Below are positions 7,678 through 15,793 of a DNA stretch of 64,000 bases, one piece after another. The stretch comes from an uncultured Lachnospiraceae bacterium. GTDB taxonomy: Bacteria; Bacillota; Clostridia; Lachnospirales; Lachnospiraceae. The translations under genes and the position numbers were made by a program. Position 1 is the stretch's first letter. Each line of letters opens with the position of its first letter. Below the pieces are notes generated by a model, which searched no databases, was not told the DNA's origin, and worked only from the letters and a program-made list of their open reading frames with translations. Location of the stretch: NCBI GenBank assembly GCA_947164865.1, contig CAMUYA010000004.1, forward strand, positions 1 through 64,000. The letters are read 5' to 3'.

Positions 7678-9789
7678 ATGAGTAGAGACTATTCACTGTT
7701 ATTGATCAAAAAACGTATATGTTCCTTGCTGATCATGTTGCTGGCTGTGAACTGTTTTTCGGGATGTGGTAAGTCTGAAAAAGATCCCGACATAGATGAG
7801 GAAAGTAGTTTTGCAGTATCCGAAGAATATGTTTTCGAGGGTCTGAATCTGGAATATGGAGCTCTCGCGGGCCTCACAAATAAGGGGATGTATCAGATTA
7901 TCGGGGAACGGGAAAAAGAACTGGTTTTCAGATCCTTTTCCGAAAATGACAAAGAAAAGCTTCTTTATAAATTTGCGGAAGGAGAGAACCCTTCATACCT
8001 GCAATCGAGACCGGATGGAAAACTTATCATAGGAGTAAATGCCTTTAATATAGACGATGATACCTATGATTCAAAAGTATTATTAATGGAAGATGAAAAC
8101 AGCGACATAACCGATTTTGTAGTATCAACAGGGAAGGACAAGTTAATCCTAAAGGCATTTATCCTCTCAGACGGAAGGCTTGCAGCGCTTTTGTTGAACT
8201 ATGATGTGATATTCTTCTCTCAAAGTGGAGATAAACTTGGCAGTGTTTCCTTGGAAAATAAGGTTCCGGGAACAATTGTAGCTACCGATGACGGAGGGGT
8301 TCTTGTTCAGTGCTCTTCCACTAATCGGGGTGAGATTATATCTTTTTCAAAAGATTATTCCCGTGGCGATGTGATAAATGCGGAAAAAATGTTTAAGGGC
8401 GGCTGCGATGAAATCTATTATGCAGAATCGGATGATCTATTCCGGTTTAAGTATAATGATAAGTCAGTTAAAATCCTTTCCTTTACTGAGACAGGAATAA
8501 TATCTGATGCGATGAGGATATTAACTGATGAAAAAGAATGTATATTGATCGGATGTAATGATAACGAGAACTTTCATGTATTTGTTCTTACCGATAACAG
8601 CAGTATAAATGATTCTCCAGATGCCGCAGATGAAGATAAACGTATAAAGATAAGTTTTATCGGGGTAAATACAAGCTCTTATCAGGGGACAATAGTCGAA
8701 TATAATAAGATAAGCACTGATTACCAAATAAGCATCCGAAGAACTGTTGGATTTGATGAGATAAATGACAAATACGGCGCTTATCTTCTTGATGAAAAAC
8801 CAGAGATCTTTGAAGTGTGGGATTATAATGATATGATGCAGAACGGGTATATGAAAAATATTCTGCCTTATCTGGAGCCCGGAAGTGGCATCAGCACAGA
8901 TGATTATTTCGACTGGGTTATAGAAGATCAGATATTAGATGGTGAAATATATTCAATCCCCAAGACCATGTATCTTGGTGTAATTGGGATATCAAAGGAA
9001 TTTCTTGGCAATAAAAGGGAATGGGATATATGGGGATTCCTGGATTTTCTCGAAGAACATCCGGATGCAGTTTCATACAACGGGCGCAACCCCGATGAAG
9101 TAAAATTAAATATACTCCGTATTTCGATATGTAATGCGTTGGATGAATTTGTTGATTTTGATAATGGAACAGCTTACCTGGAGGGGGAAGAGTTTAAAGA
9201 ATATCTTAGCAGAATAAACAAACTTCAGATCCCGATAGTATCGCAGGGAGCTAAGGAACGCTTAAACAATGGGGATGAAGTAATAGTTGAGCTGTACATA
9301 AATGATACACCTTCCTTTGCTGATTATGAATCGGAGTGCGGAAGGGAATTGGCTTTAATTGGCTATCCCTCTGCATCAGGCGGAACACCTGCATCTATAA
9401 TCGGATATCAATACAGACTGGGAATATCACCGGAATCGGAATACCCGGATGAAGGCTGGAAATTTATAGAATACTATCTGAATGCTCCTCTCGGCCAGTA
9501 CTCAATGGGATATCCGACAAAAAAGGATGATTTTGAAGATGCCATTGTTGAGGGAACAGACAGACCTGTTTTGAATATAGAAGGAGTGGAATATAAAACA
9601 GTAACACAGGAAGACGTCAATGAGATCAGGCAGGCCTTTGAGAATACTTTCCAAAATGACAATCGGATGGATATCTGGTGGATTATTTATGAAGAAGCTT
9701 CGCTATATTTTAAAGGGAATAAAGAACTTGATGAAACCTGCAATGTGATCCAAAGCCGTGTGCAGTTATATTTGGATGAGAAAAAGTGA
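7678..9789 (+). CDS. large lipoprotein, propeller-like plus solute-binding-like (paralogue 1)
   Basis: A 703-residue lipoprotein (lipobox FSGC near residue 30). The N-terminal 320 residues are rich in short beta repeats of the 'DG.L..' type, resembling a beta-propeller. The C-terminal half resembles an extracellular solute-binding protein of the sugar ABC type (for example PEIFEVWDYNDMMQNGY, YSIPKTMYLGV, LALIGYPSASGG). It ends NVIQSRVQLYLDEKK, the terminal motif shared by this family in the window. No permease or ATPase for uptake lies nearby, so sensing or surface capture is as likely as transport. The ribosome-binding site is weak; the signal peptide fixes the start region. Confidence 0.75.
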   Translation: MSRDYSLLLIKKRICSLLIMLLAVNCFSGCGKSEKDPDIDEESSFAVSEEYVFEGLNLEYGALAGLTNKGMYQIIGEREKELVFRSFSENDKEKLLYKFAEGENPSYLQSRPDGKLIIGVNAFNIDDDTYDSKVLLMEDENSDITDFVVSTGKDKLILKAFILSDGRLAALLLNYDVIFFSQSGDKLGSVSLENKVPGTIVATDDGGVLVQCSSTNRGEIISFSKDYSRGDVINAEKMFKGGCDEIYYAESDDLFRFKYNDKSVKILSFTETGIISDAMRILTDEKECILIGCNDNENFHVFVLTDNSSINDSPDAADEDKRIKISFIGVNTSSYQGTIVEYNKISTDYQISIRRTVGFDEINDKYGAYLLDEKPEIFEVWDYNDMMQNGYMKNILPYLEPGSGISTDDYFDWVIEDQILDGEIYSIPKTMYLGVIGISKEFLGNKREWDIWGFLDFLEEHPDAVSYNGRNPDEVKLNILRISICNALDEFVDFDNGTAYLEGEEFKEYLSRINKLQIPIVSQGAKERLNNGDEVIVELYINDTPSFADYESECGRELALIGYPSASGGTPASIIGYQYRLGISPESEYPDEGWKFIEYYLNAPLGQYSMGYPTKKDDFEDAIVEGTDRPVLNIEGVEYKTVTQEDVNEIRQAFENTFQNDNRMDIWWIIYEEASLYFKGNKELDETCNVIQSRVQLYLDEKK

Positions 9790-9814
9790 TAGTATTAAGA
9801 TGAAATATAAATTT

Positions 9815-9850
9815 CATTGTGTTTTTTGAGTAGGAGAATGCCATGAAAGG
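9815..9850 (+). repeat. shared leader/start repeat, copy 3
   Basis: Third copy of the block at 6402 and 7120, with one extra T in the T-run. The similarity to copy 2 continues far into the coding region. Confidence 0.8.
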
Positions 9851-10352
9851 AAAGAGATTTGTTATTTTATTGGTTTTGATAGCTCTGTCTTTATGTGGGT
9901 GTAATCGTCTTAAGAAGGGGCAGACCTATAATCTGAATGACTGGTGGGTAAACCGTTATGGAGACTCTTTGAGCATTTCCGTAAAAGAAGTATCTCCGTC
10001 GGAAGGGATTTTTGTTATTAAGAATAATACAGACAGGGTGATGATGTACGGAAATACTTACTATATACAGGAGTACCGTGATGATAAATGGTATTTCCGT
10101 GATTACATGCCGGACGATTCAGATCCCTATCATGCGTATACTGTCACGGACGAAGGTTACTTAGTTATGCCGGGAGAAGAGGCGGAAATAGAGTGTAACT
10201 GGGTGGAAAGGCATAAATACGATCCATTACCTCCAGGAAAGTATCGTCTTGTAAAAAATTTCTTTGATGAGGGAACACCGGACACATACTGGGAAAACAA
10301 TTTTCCTGATCCGGAATACTATATTGCATGTGAATTTGAAATTACAAAATAG
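9843..10352 (+). CDS. small lipoprotein with Ig-like fold pattern, copy 2
   Basis: A 169-residue near-twin of the 7147-7656 product: same signal peptide with one change, same Ig-like core. The middle differs (HAYTVTDEGYLVMPGE in place of HGYVIDAMGHSIMPGE). Long stretches are identical at the DNA level, including silent sites, which points to recent duplication or gene conversion. It lies 22 bp ahead of the 675-aa lipoprotein, repeating the cassette order. Confidence 0.8.
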   Translation: MKGKRFVILLVLIALSLCGCNRLKKGQTYNLNDWWVNRYGDSLSISVKEVSPSEGIFVIKNNTDRVMMYGNTYYIQEYRDDKWYFRDYMPDDSDPYHAYTVTDEGYLVMPGEEAEIECNWVERHKYDPLPPGKYRLVKNFFDEGTPDTYWENNFPDPEYYIACEFEITK

Positions 10353-10373
10353 TAGTGGAGAATCATTACGAAA

Positions 10374-12401
10374 ATGAGAGGTTGTAGGTCTTTTAAACAA
10401 ATAATCACATCGGTAGTTGTAACAGCTTGTCTGGTTATTTGCGGCTGCAGCAGAGAAACCGGAACAGAAACCACGGAAAATACGCAGCCGGGTTTTAATA
10501 TTAACTCTACAGTTGATTACAATTGGAAAGAAAAGGGTTTTAACTTTTCGGCGGATATAGATTTCCAGCAGCTATACTGGCCGAAGGAATATATTTCTGA
10601 CACATATGAATCTGTTGTTTCAACTGATATTTATGATTTTGACAAGAGCGATGAAAACCATACGGTCTTGACCTCGACCTGTGAGGGAAACCTAATATAT
10701 TTTTATCTTGAGAGAAATGATGATCTTCCTACCCAGTCCTTGTATATGGAAAATAAGGACGGAGATCGGCTTGGGGAGTATCATTGTACAGGGGGAGAAT
10801 ATATAGGCTCCTTTTTTCAAATGGACACCGGTGAACTTGTTTTCCGGATAAGTGATTCCTCAACGAGAAAGAGCAAGCTGGTCTATTTTGAACCTGATAA
10901 TTTCGAAGAGAAGATTCTTTTGAAGGATGCTGATCTGGACATACTGTATTCTACATTTGTATCACATGGTAATTACATTTATTATCAGAATTCCGATGGT
11001 ATTGTCTGCTGGAATATAGTTTCTGGTGAAAGAGCGGTTATTTATCCGATCACGGGAGATTTCACTTTTTCAGATTTAGTTTTTGACGAAAGTGAATTAT
11101 CAGAGCTGAAAATGTACAATACTGATGGCTATTGGAGAATACCGCTTTCAAATGAGGAAGTTTTTAAAAACAATACCGTAACCATAGCCGCCTTGACTGT
11201 GGAATTGCCGAAGGTTGTAAGCCAGGGTATATCCAACCTAAATATCTATGATCCCGAAACGGAATACAAGCTTGTTTCTACGAAAGGTGTTACACCTGAG
11301 AATTTTAGGATCAACGTTATCAATGAGATAACTGCCGGAGGAGGCCCGGATATTCTTTATGCTGATGCGGATTCGCTTGAAGGGCTTAAGAGCGCCGGAA
11401 TGATAAAGGAGCTGGATGAACTGATTCCTAAAGACCTGAGAGATTCCGTTCTGAAAGGTGTGATCGAAAGCGGAACAATCGACGGAAGCTTTGTCGGTAT
11501 GGCGCCTGAAATGAACTATGAAGTGGAATACACATGCAATGATATATGGGACAAAGATACATGGACAACGGAAGAATTTCTTGATGTGATAGAAAATGGC
11601 TGCTATCAGGGCTTGTTTTGTGAGGATCTTTATGGAATGTGTCTTCCATTTTCTCCGCTGGCTAATATAGTTGTTTTAACAACATCCTCCTTTACCGATG
11701 AAAAACTTATTGATCTTGATGGCAGAGCCTGTCATTTTGACGGCGATCATTTCAAAAGAATGCTCGAATTTTCACTGAATTACGGGTATAAACTTACTGG
11801 AAATCAATCCAAAGAATCTGATTCTATAGGTTTTTTAGGTAAAGACGGCTGGGCATTATGCCTGAATTATGGATTAAAAGACGCTCCCGCTATGTATGAA
11901 AAATACGGAGAGGATTTGGTCTTTGTGGGATATCCGTGCAATACCGGAAGCGGGAATTATATTCGCTGTGAGGGATTTATGGTAGTTAACATGAATTCAA
12001 CCCAGAATGAGAGTATTAGGAAATTCTTTGAAGAATTGTTAAGTGATCGTGTTCAGTATATGAAGCATGTCCCTTTGAGTTTTCATGAAGCTGATAATTC
12101 CGTTCTGATCCCCAGGGAAGAAGACATTTATACATTTGTTGACGGTGATGGAAAAACATATACATACTGGCATCAAATACCACTATATATAAAAGAAAAC
12201 GGGGATACAAACCTTTCGGATCATATAAAAATACTTGAAAGCTGCGAACCATACCCCAAGGGCTGGGAAACCATAATAGATATCATACGCGAAGAAACGC
12301 CGGCATATTTCGAGGGTGGTAAGTCGGTCGAAGAGACTGCCGAGGTCATACAAAGCCGAATATATCTTTATCTGAGTGAAAACGAGTGGAAGCTGTATTA
12401 A
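10374..12401 (+). CDS. large lipoprotein, propeller-like plus solute-binding-like (paralogue 2)
   Basis: A 675-residue lipoprotein (signal peptide ending LVICGC near residue 24). The first half is beta-rich. The second half has solute-binding-protein features: GGGPDILYADADSLEGLKSA, LKELDELIP-like hinge segments, and FVGYPCNTGSGNY. It ends EVIQSRIYLYLSENEWKLY, a variant of the family tail. Its last 150 bp recur at 24503-24652 with only silent changes. Similarity to the 7678-9789 partner is limited, although their upstream small lipoproteins are almost identical. Confidence 0.75.
   Translation: MRGCRSFKQIITSVVVTACLVICGCSRETGTETTENTQPGFNINSTVDYNWKEKGFNFSADIDFQQLYWPKEYISDTYESVVSTDIYDFDKSDENHTVLTSTCEGNLIYFYLERNDDLPTQSLYMENKDGDRLGEYHCTGGEYIGSFFQMDTGELVFRISDSSTRKSKLVYFEPDNFEEKILLKDADLDILYSTFVSHGNYIYYQNSDGIVCWNIVSGERAVIYPITGDFTFSDLVFDESELSELKMYNTDGYWRIPLSNEEVFKNNTVTIAALTVELPKVVSQGISNLNIYDPETEYKLVSTKGVTPENFRINVINEITAGGGPDILYADADSLEGLKSAGMIKELDELIPKDLRDSVLKGVIESGTIDGSFVGMAPEMNYEVEYTCNDIWDKDTWTTEEFLDVIENGCYQGLFCEDLYGMCLPFSPLANIVVLTTSSFTDEKLIDLDGRACHFDGDHFKRMLEFSLNYGYKLTGNQSKESDSIGFLGKDGWALCLNYGLKDAPAMYEKYGEDLVFVGYPCNTGSGNYIRCEGFMVVNMNSTQNESIRKFFEELLSDRVQYMKHVPLSFHEADNSVLIPREEDIYTFVDGDGKTYTYWHQIPLYIKENGDTNLSDHIKILESCEPYPKGWETIIDIIREETPAYFEGGKSVEETAEVIQSRIYLYLSENEWKLY
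12252..12401 (+). repeat. direct repeat, copy A (3' end of paralogue 2)
   Basis: These 150 bp match 24503-24652 with six differences, all at silent third positions. The two copies flank a 12.1-kb segment in direct orientation. Confidence 0.85.
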
Positions 12402-12412
12402 AAGTGAGTAAA

Positions 12413-12606
12413 ACAAGGAAGTGCAGGTTATCCCCGTACTTCTCTATCATTTCTTTCTGATAATCCTCAAATATCGTCATAAGAGTCTCAACTGGTGGAT
12501 GTCCATCCTCTACTGAGCCAATCTGAAATATTGCCTCTTCGGGGCAGGTGTTTTTGCTGTTAAGAAGATCATCGATAGATTTGTTGCGTTCCGGGTGTCT
12601 TGCAGC
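12413..12606 (-). pseudogene. remnant of a plasmid recombination/mobilisation (Mob/Pre-type) relaxase
   Basis: On the minus strand an open frame reads AARHPERNKSIDDLLNSKNT, then CPEEAIFQIGSVEDGHPPVE and DYQKEMIEKYGDNLHFL. This pattern resembles the internal segment of plasmid recombination (Pre/Mob) proteins of Firmicutes, upstream of their His-rich metal site. The frame has no start, is closed at the 5' side by a stop, and breaks off within 12 bp of the end of the preceding lipoprotein. Only about 65 codons remain. It marks past passage of a mobile element. Recognition is from memory of the family pattern. Confidence 0.45.
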
Positions 12607-12743
12607 TTACAGAAGATTTCCATTTGTCGAATGAGATTATCCGCTCAACAAGTAAGTGGGACGAAAATAGCGCTAATCCGAGAAAGGCTAAGGTCCTTCT
12701 TTTTTTTTGTTGCCTAGATAATGAATTAATACATCTCAAAAGA
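12607..12743. other. gap between relaxase remnant and operator region
   Basis: AT-rich with a T9 run near 12700 and short frames in both directions. I see no recognisable gene. Confidence 0.3.
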
Positions 12744-12825
12744 ATCAACCACAGGTTTAAAAATGTAAAATTTAAATCAATTGAAATCAACCAATGGTTT
12801 TGCTAAAATCAAACCAACAGTTGAT
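12744..12825 (+). promoter_or_regulatory. promoter with three operator-like 15-mers for the XRE/ABC operon
   Basis: Promoter TTGAAA (12781-12786), 17-bp spacer, TAAAAT (12804-12809). Around it are three copies of a 15-mer of form atcaac-N3-tggttt or close: 12744-12758 (atcaaccacaggttt), 12786-12800 (atcaaccaatggttt, in the spacer) and, inverted, 12811-12825 (aaaccaacagttgat, at the expected transcript start). This layout is that of an autoregulated XRE operon. Confidence 0.65.
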
Positions 12826-12861
12826 ATATCGATTTATTAATATTTTTACGAGGATAAGTTT

Positions 12862-13731
12862 ATGGGAATTGGAAATACTATAGCTTCTTTGAGGAAAAAG
12901 AGGGGGATGACCCAGGAACAGCTGGGACAAGCTGTCGGAGTTTCAGCACAAGCAGTATGCAAATGGGAAAAAGGTGGTACTCCGGATACCGAGATGCTTC
13001 CTATAATCGCAGAGAAATTGGGTGTTACGATTGATTCTCTATTTGGTAAAACAGAAGAGCCTGTAGAAAATATGCGAGATACTCTTCTAAGATGGATTGG
13101 CACAATCCCTAGGGAAAAGAAGATGTTTGAGCTGTTTAAGCTACTGTGTGCAACGTATGAGATAGAAGAATTAGTACAACTACCTGCAAAGACAACGATT
13201 TCTACTGAATTTGCTGAAAACGATAAGGAACCTGTGTTGCTTCGTTCTGCACTGATAAAGTCTTCGGGAATTCAAATGGGAATATCCGCAGAAGATTTTC
13301 CGGTCTATTTGCTTATGCCTGAGCCCAAGGAAGGATACAGAGCATTCTTTGCTGACAGTGAAAAATACAGAAAGCTTTTTAGAGCACTGTCTCTTACCGG
13401 AGCTATAGAGGTATTGTGCTTTTTATATTCAAAGGATAAAGGGTTTTATTCTGTAGATGCAATATCAAAAGTGACCGGAATAAAGAAACAGACTTTAGAG
13501 GAAACGCTTGATGCAATGGTGAAAAGCCACCTTGTGCGCAAAAAGACTGTGGAAACCGGTGCTGAGCCACTTGAAATATATGAGCATGCTTCAAATGAAG
13601 TGTTTGTTCCATTTATGGTGTTTGCAAGATGGCTATGTGAAAATGATCAATACTATTTGAATTGCCATATTGATCGTAATGAGCCGTTATTGAGGAAGGT
13701 AGATACGAATGAAAAGAGCGAAAAACAGTAA
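12862..13731 (+). CDS. XRE-family transcriptional regulator with C-terminal winged-helix-like part
   Basis: 289 residues. An N-terminal HTH (residues about 5-60: IASLRKKRGMTQEQLGQAVG, then VSAQAVCKWEKGGTPDTEML) is a standard XRE domain. The C-terminal part (about 165-235: AISKVTGIKKQTLEETLDAM, VKSHLVRKK) looks like a second winged helix, possibly a ligand-sensing or dimerisation unit. The exporter gene overlaps its end by 23 bp, so the two are translationally linked. The operator-like repeats at 12744-12825 suggest it represses its own operon until an inducer is present. Confidence 0.85.
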   Translation: MGIGNTIASLRKKRGMTQEQLGQAVGVSAQAVCKWEKGGTPDTEMLPIIAEKLGVTIDSLFGKTEEPVENMRDTLLRWIGTIPREKKMFELFKLLCATYEIEELVQLPAKTTISTEFAENDKEPVLLRSALIKSSGIQMGISAEDFPVYLLMPEPKEGYRAFFADSEKYRKLFRALSLTGAIEVLCFLYSKDKGFYSVDAISKVTGIKKQTLEETLDAMVKSHLVRKKTVETGAEPLEIYEHASNEVFVPFMVFARWLCENDQYYLNCHIDRNEPLLRKVDTNEKSEKQ

Positions 13732-15427
13732 TCGCAGACTATTGATCAATTCTATGTATAGAGGAAATAAATTCATCTTCGTGATTGCAGTAATATTTTC
13801 CATATTATCTGCCGGGGGAAACTTGTTTTTTTCATGGCTTTTAGGAGAAGTCATTGACACTATAGGCAATGGGAATATGGAGAATCTCAAAAGAATAGGG
13901 ATTATTACGCTTTGCACAATACCTACCTATTTTGCCATTGAAGCCATAAGGTGGACCGCCCTTTCCAAATTCCAGTCAAATGGAATGAGAAGGTATAAGG
14001 AATGGGCATTTCAAGCTATATCAAAGAAGTCGATATCTGCATTTACAAACGAGAAGACCGCAACATATCTTTCTTGTTTTACAAATGATATCACGTCAAT
14101 CTCAAGCGATTATCTATGGGGAACGGTTCATATCATTTATAACATAGTGATGTTTTTTGCCGCTCTTGCTATGATGCTGAAGAGTAGCCCTGTTATGACA
14201 GGAATAGTTATAGCTCTTTGCGTGATTCCTATCTTAGTATCTGTCACAATGGGGAATGGATTGGCAAAAAGAGAAAAACAGGTTTCCGATATGAATGGCT
14301 TATTCACTGCAAGACTAAAGGATCTTTTAGGCGGATTTGCTGTAATAAAGAGTTTCAAGGCAGAGAAAAGATGTGAGGAAGTTTTTGCTGCTGAGAACAG
14401 ACAACTGGAGAACGCAAAGGAAAAGAGAAGAATATTCTCCGGACTGTTAAGCTCCGCGTCTGAAACATCGGGAATAACAGTACAGCTTGGGATATTTTTT
14501 GTGGGTGCAGTAATGGCTTTAAATGGACATATAACAGCCGGAACCGTGCTTGTATTTGTGAACTTGGTAAACTCACTGACAAGTCCAATTCAGTATTTGC
14601 CTGAACTTTTTGCAAACAGGAAGGCGGCAGACGGTCTAATCAACAAAATGGTAGATTTGCTGGATGCTAATACGGAAAGTGATGGACTGAGTCCTATTGA
14701 AGATATTTCTAAAGGAATTACTATGAATGATGTAACCTTTGGTTATGAAGACGATAAGCATGTGATAAAAAAGCTTACTTGTAATTTTGAAAAAGGAAAG
14801 AGCTATGCGATTGTAGGTTCCTCGGGATGTGGAAAATCTACGCTTCTTAACTTGATCTTAGGGGCACATAATAAATATCAAGGCTCAATAAAGATTGATG
14901 ATCGGGAAATCAGCACGGTATCATCTGACAGCATTTTTGATTCGATAAGCATGATTGGGCAGAACGTTTTTATATTTGATGATACGATACGTAACAATAT
15001 TACTATGTATTCGCCATTTTCGGATGAGGAAGTGAATAAGGCTGTTACTTTGGCGGGATTGGATGAAGTTATTAATGCCCGAGGAGAGGATTATCTCTGC
15101 GGGGAAAACGGAGTGAACTTATCTGGTGGGGAGAGACAGCGTATTTCTATTGCAAGAAGTTTGCTGAAAGGAAGTAAGGTCCTTTTGGTAGATGAAGCTA
15201 CATCGGCCTTGGATAACGAAACCGCCAGACATGTTGGTAATTCTTTACTTGACTTAAAGGAACTCACGCGAATTGTTGTTACACATCGTATGGATGAGGT
15301 GCTTCTTAAAAAATATGATGAAATTGTAATGATGAAAAACGGAGCCGTTTGTGAACAGGGAGATTTCGATTCATTAATGAGCAGAAAAGGCAATTTCTAT
15401 GCACTTTATACCGTAGAAAACGGGTGA
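13709..15427 (+). CDS. ABC exporter, fused membrane and ATPase domains
   Basis: 572 residues. The N-terminal type-1 exporter membrane domain has about six helices (residues 15-300). The C-terminal nucleotide-binding domain has Walker A GSSGCGKST (about 371-379), Q-loop MIGQNVFIF, signature LSGGERQRIS and Walker B VLLVDEATSALD. A half-transporter like this works as a homodimer. It exports lipids, peptides or drugs; no protease domain is present, so it is not a peptidase-containing bacteriocin exporter. The ATG at 13709 is preceded by aggaagg and lies inside the regulator gene. Confidence 0.9.
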   Translation: MKRAKNSNRRLLINSMYRGNKFIFVIAVIFSILSAGGNLFFSWLLGEVIDTIGNGNMENLKRIGIITLCTIPTYFAIEAIRWTALSKFQSNGMRRYKEWAFQAISKKSISAFTNEKTATYLSCFTNDITSISSDYLWGTVHIIYNIVMFFAALAMMLKSSPVMTGIVIALCVIPILVSVTMGNGLAKREKQVSDMNGLFTARLKDLLGGFAVIKSFKAEKRCEEVFAAENRQLENAKEKRRIFSGLLSSASETSGITVQLGIFFVGAVMALNGHITAGTVLVFVNLVNSLTSPIQYLPELFANRKAADGLINKMVDLLDANTESDGLSPIEDISKGITMNDVTFGYEDDKHVIKKLTCNFEKGKSYAIVGSSGCGKSTLLNLILGAHNKYQGSIKIDDREISTVSSDSIFDSISMIGQNVFIFDDTIRNNITMYSPFSDEEVNKAVTLAGLDEVINARGEDYLCGENGVNLSGGERQRISIARSLLKGSKVLLVDEATSALDNETARHVGNSLLDLKELTRIVVTHRMDEVLLKKYDEIVMMKNGAVCEQGDFDSLMSRKGNFYALYTVENG

Positions 15428-15466
15428 TGAAAAAGATAGATTGATCGATACTTAAATAGTAAGGTA

Positions 15467-15670
15467 GTGCTTGCGTTTATAATAACTCTGTTAGTGGGAT
15501 TTATGGGAGGGTATTTTGTTGCGTCTAAGACATCTTTTTCTTTTAACAGAGGTAATAAGCTTGCTGGAGTTTGGTCCAGCGGGAATAATTACATGGTAGT
15601 GAAAGAAGATGGTATTTTTTATATGCTGAGCATTGGCACTGTTTATGTGGATTATGATATGAATATCTGA
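15467..15670 (+). CDS. small membrane-anchored protein or gene remnant
   Basis: 67 residues from a GTG with a spaced aagg upstream. It has one N-terminal membrane segment (about 2-19), then a short polar domain with GVWSSGNNYMVVKEDGIFYM. The short soluble part and abrupt end suggest the 5' part of a longer exported protein, but it could be a genuine small protein of the exporter operon, 39 bp after it. I do not recognise the family. Confidence 0.4.
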   Translation: MLAFIITLLVGFMGGYFVASKTSFSFNRGNKLAGVWSSGNNYMVVKEDGIFYMLSIGTVYVDYDMNI

Positions 15671-15713
15671 TTAAAATATATTTGCGTATTGATTAAGATT
15701 TGTTTATGTAGGT

Positions 15714-15742
15714 TTTTCATACATGTTTTCCTGTAGTATTAT
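15714..15742 (+). promoter_or_regulatory. putative promoter of paralogue 3
   Basis: TTTTCA (15714-15719), 17-bp spacer, TATTAT (15737-15742), 52 bp before the lipoprotein start. The start itself has a strong ggaggc site. Confidence 0.5.
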
Positions 15743-15793
15743 TAAATAATAAGATATTAATTTCTGATGTAATATACTCCGGAGGCTCTTTGT

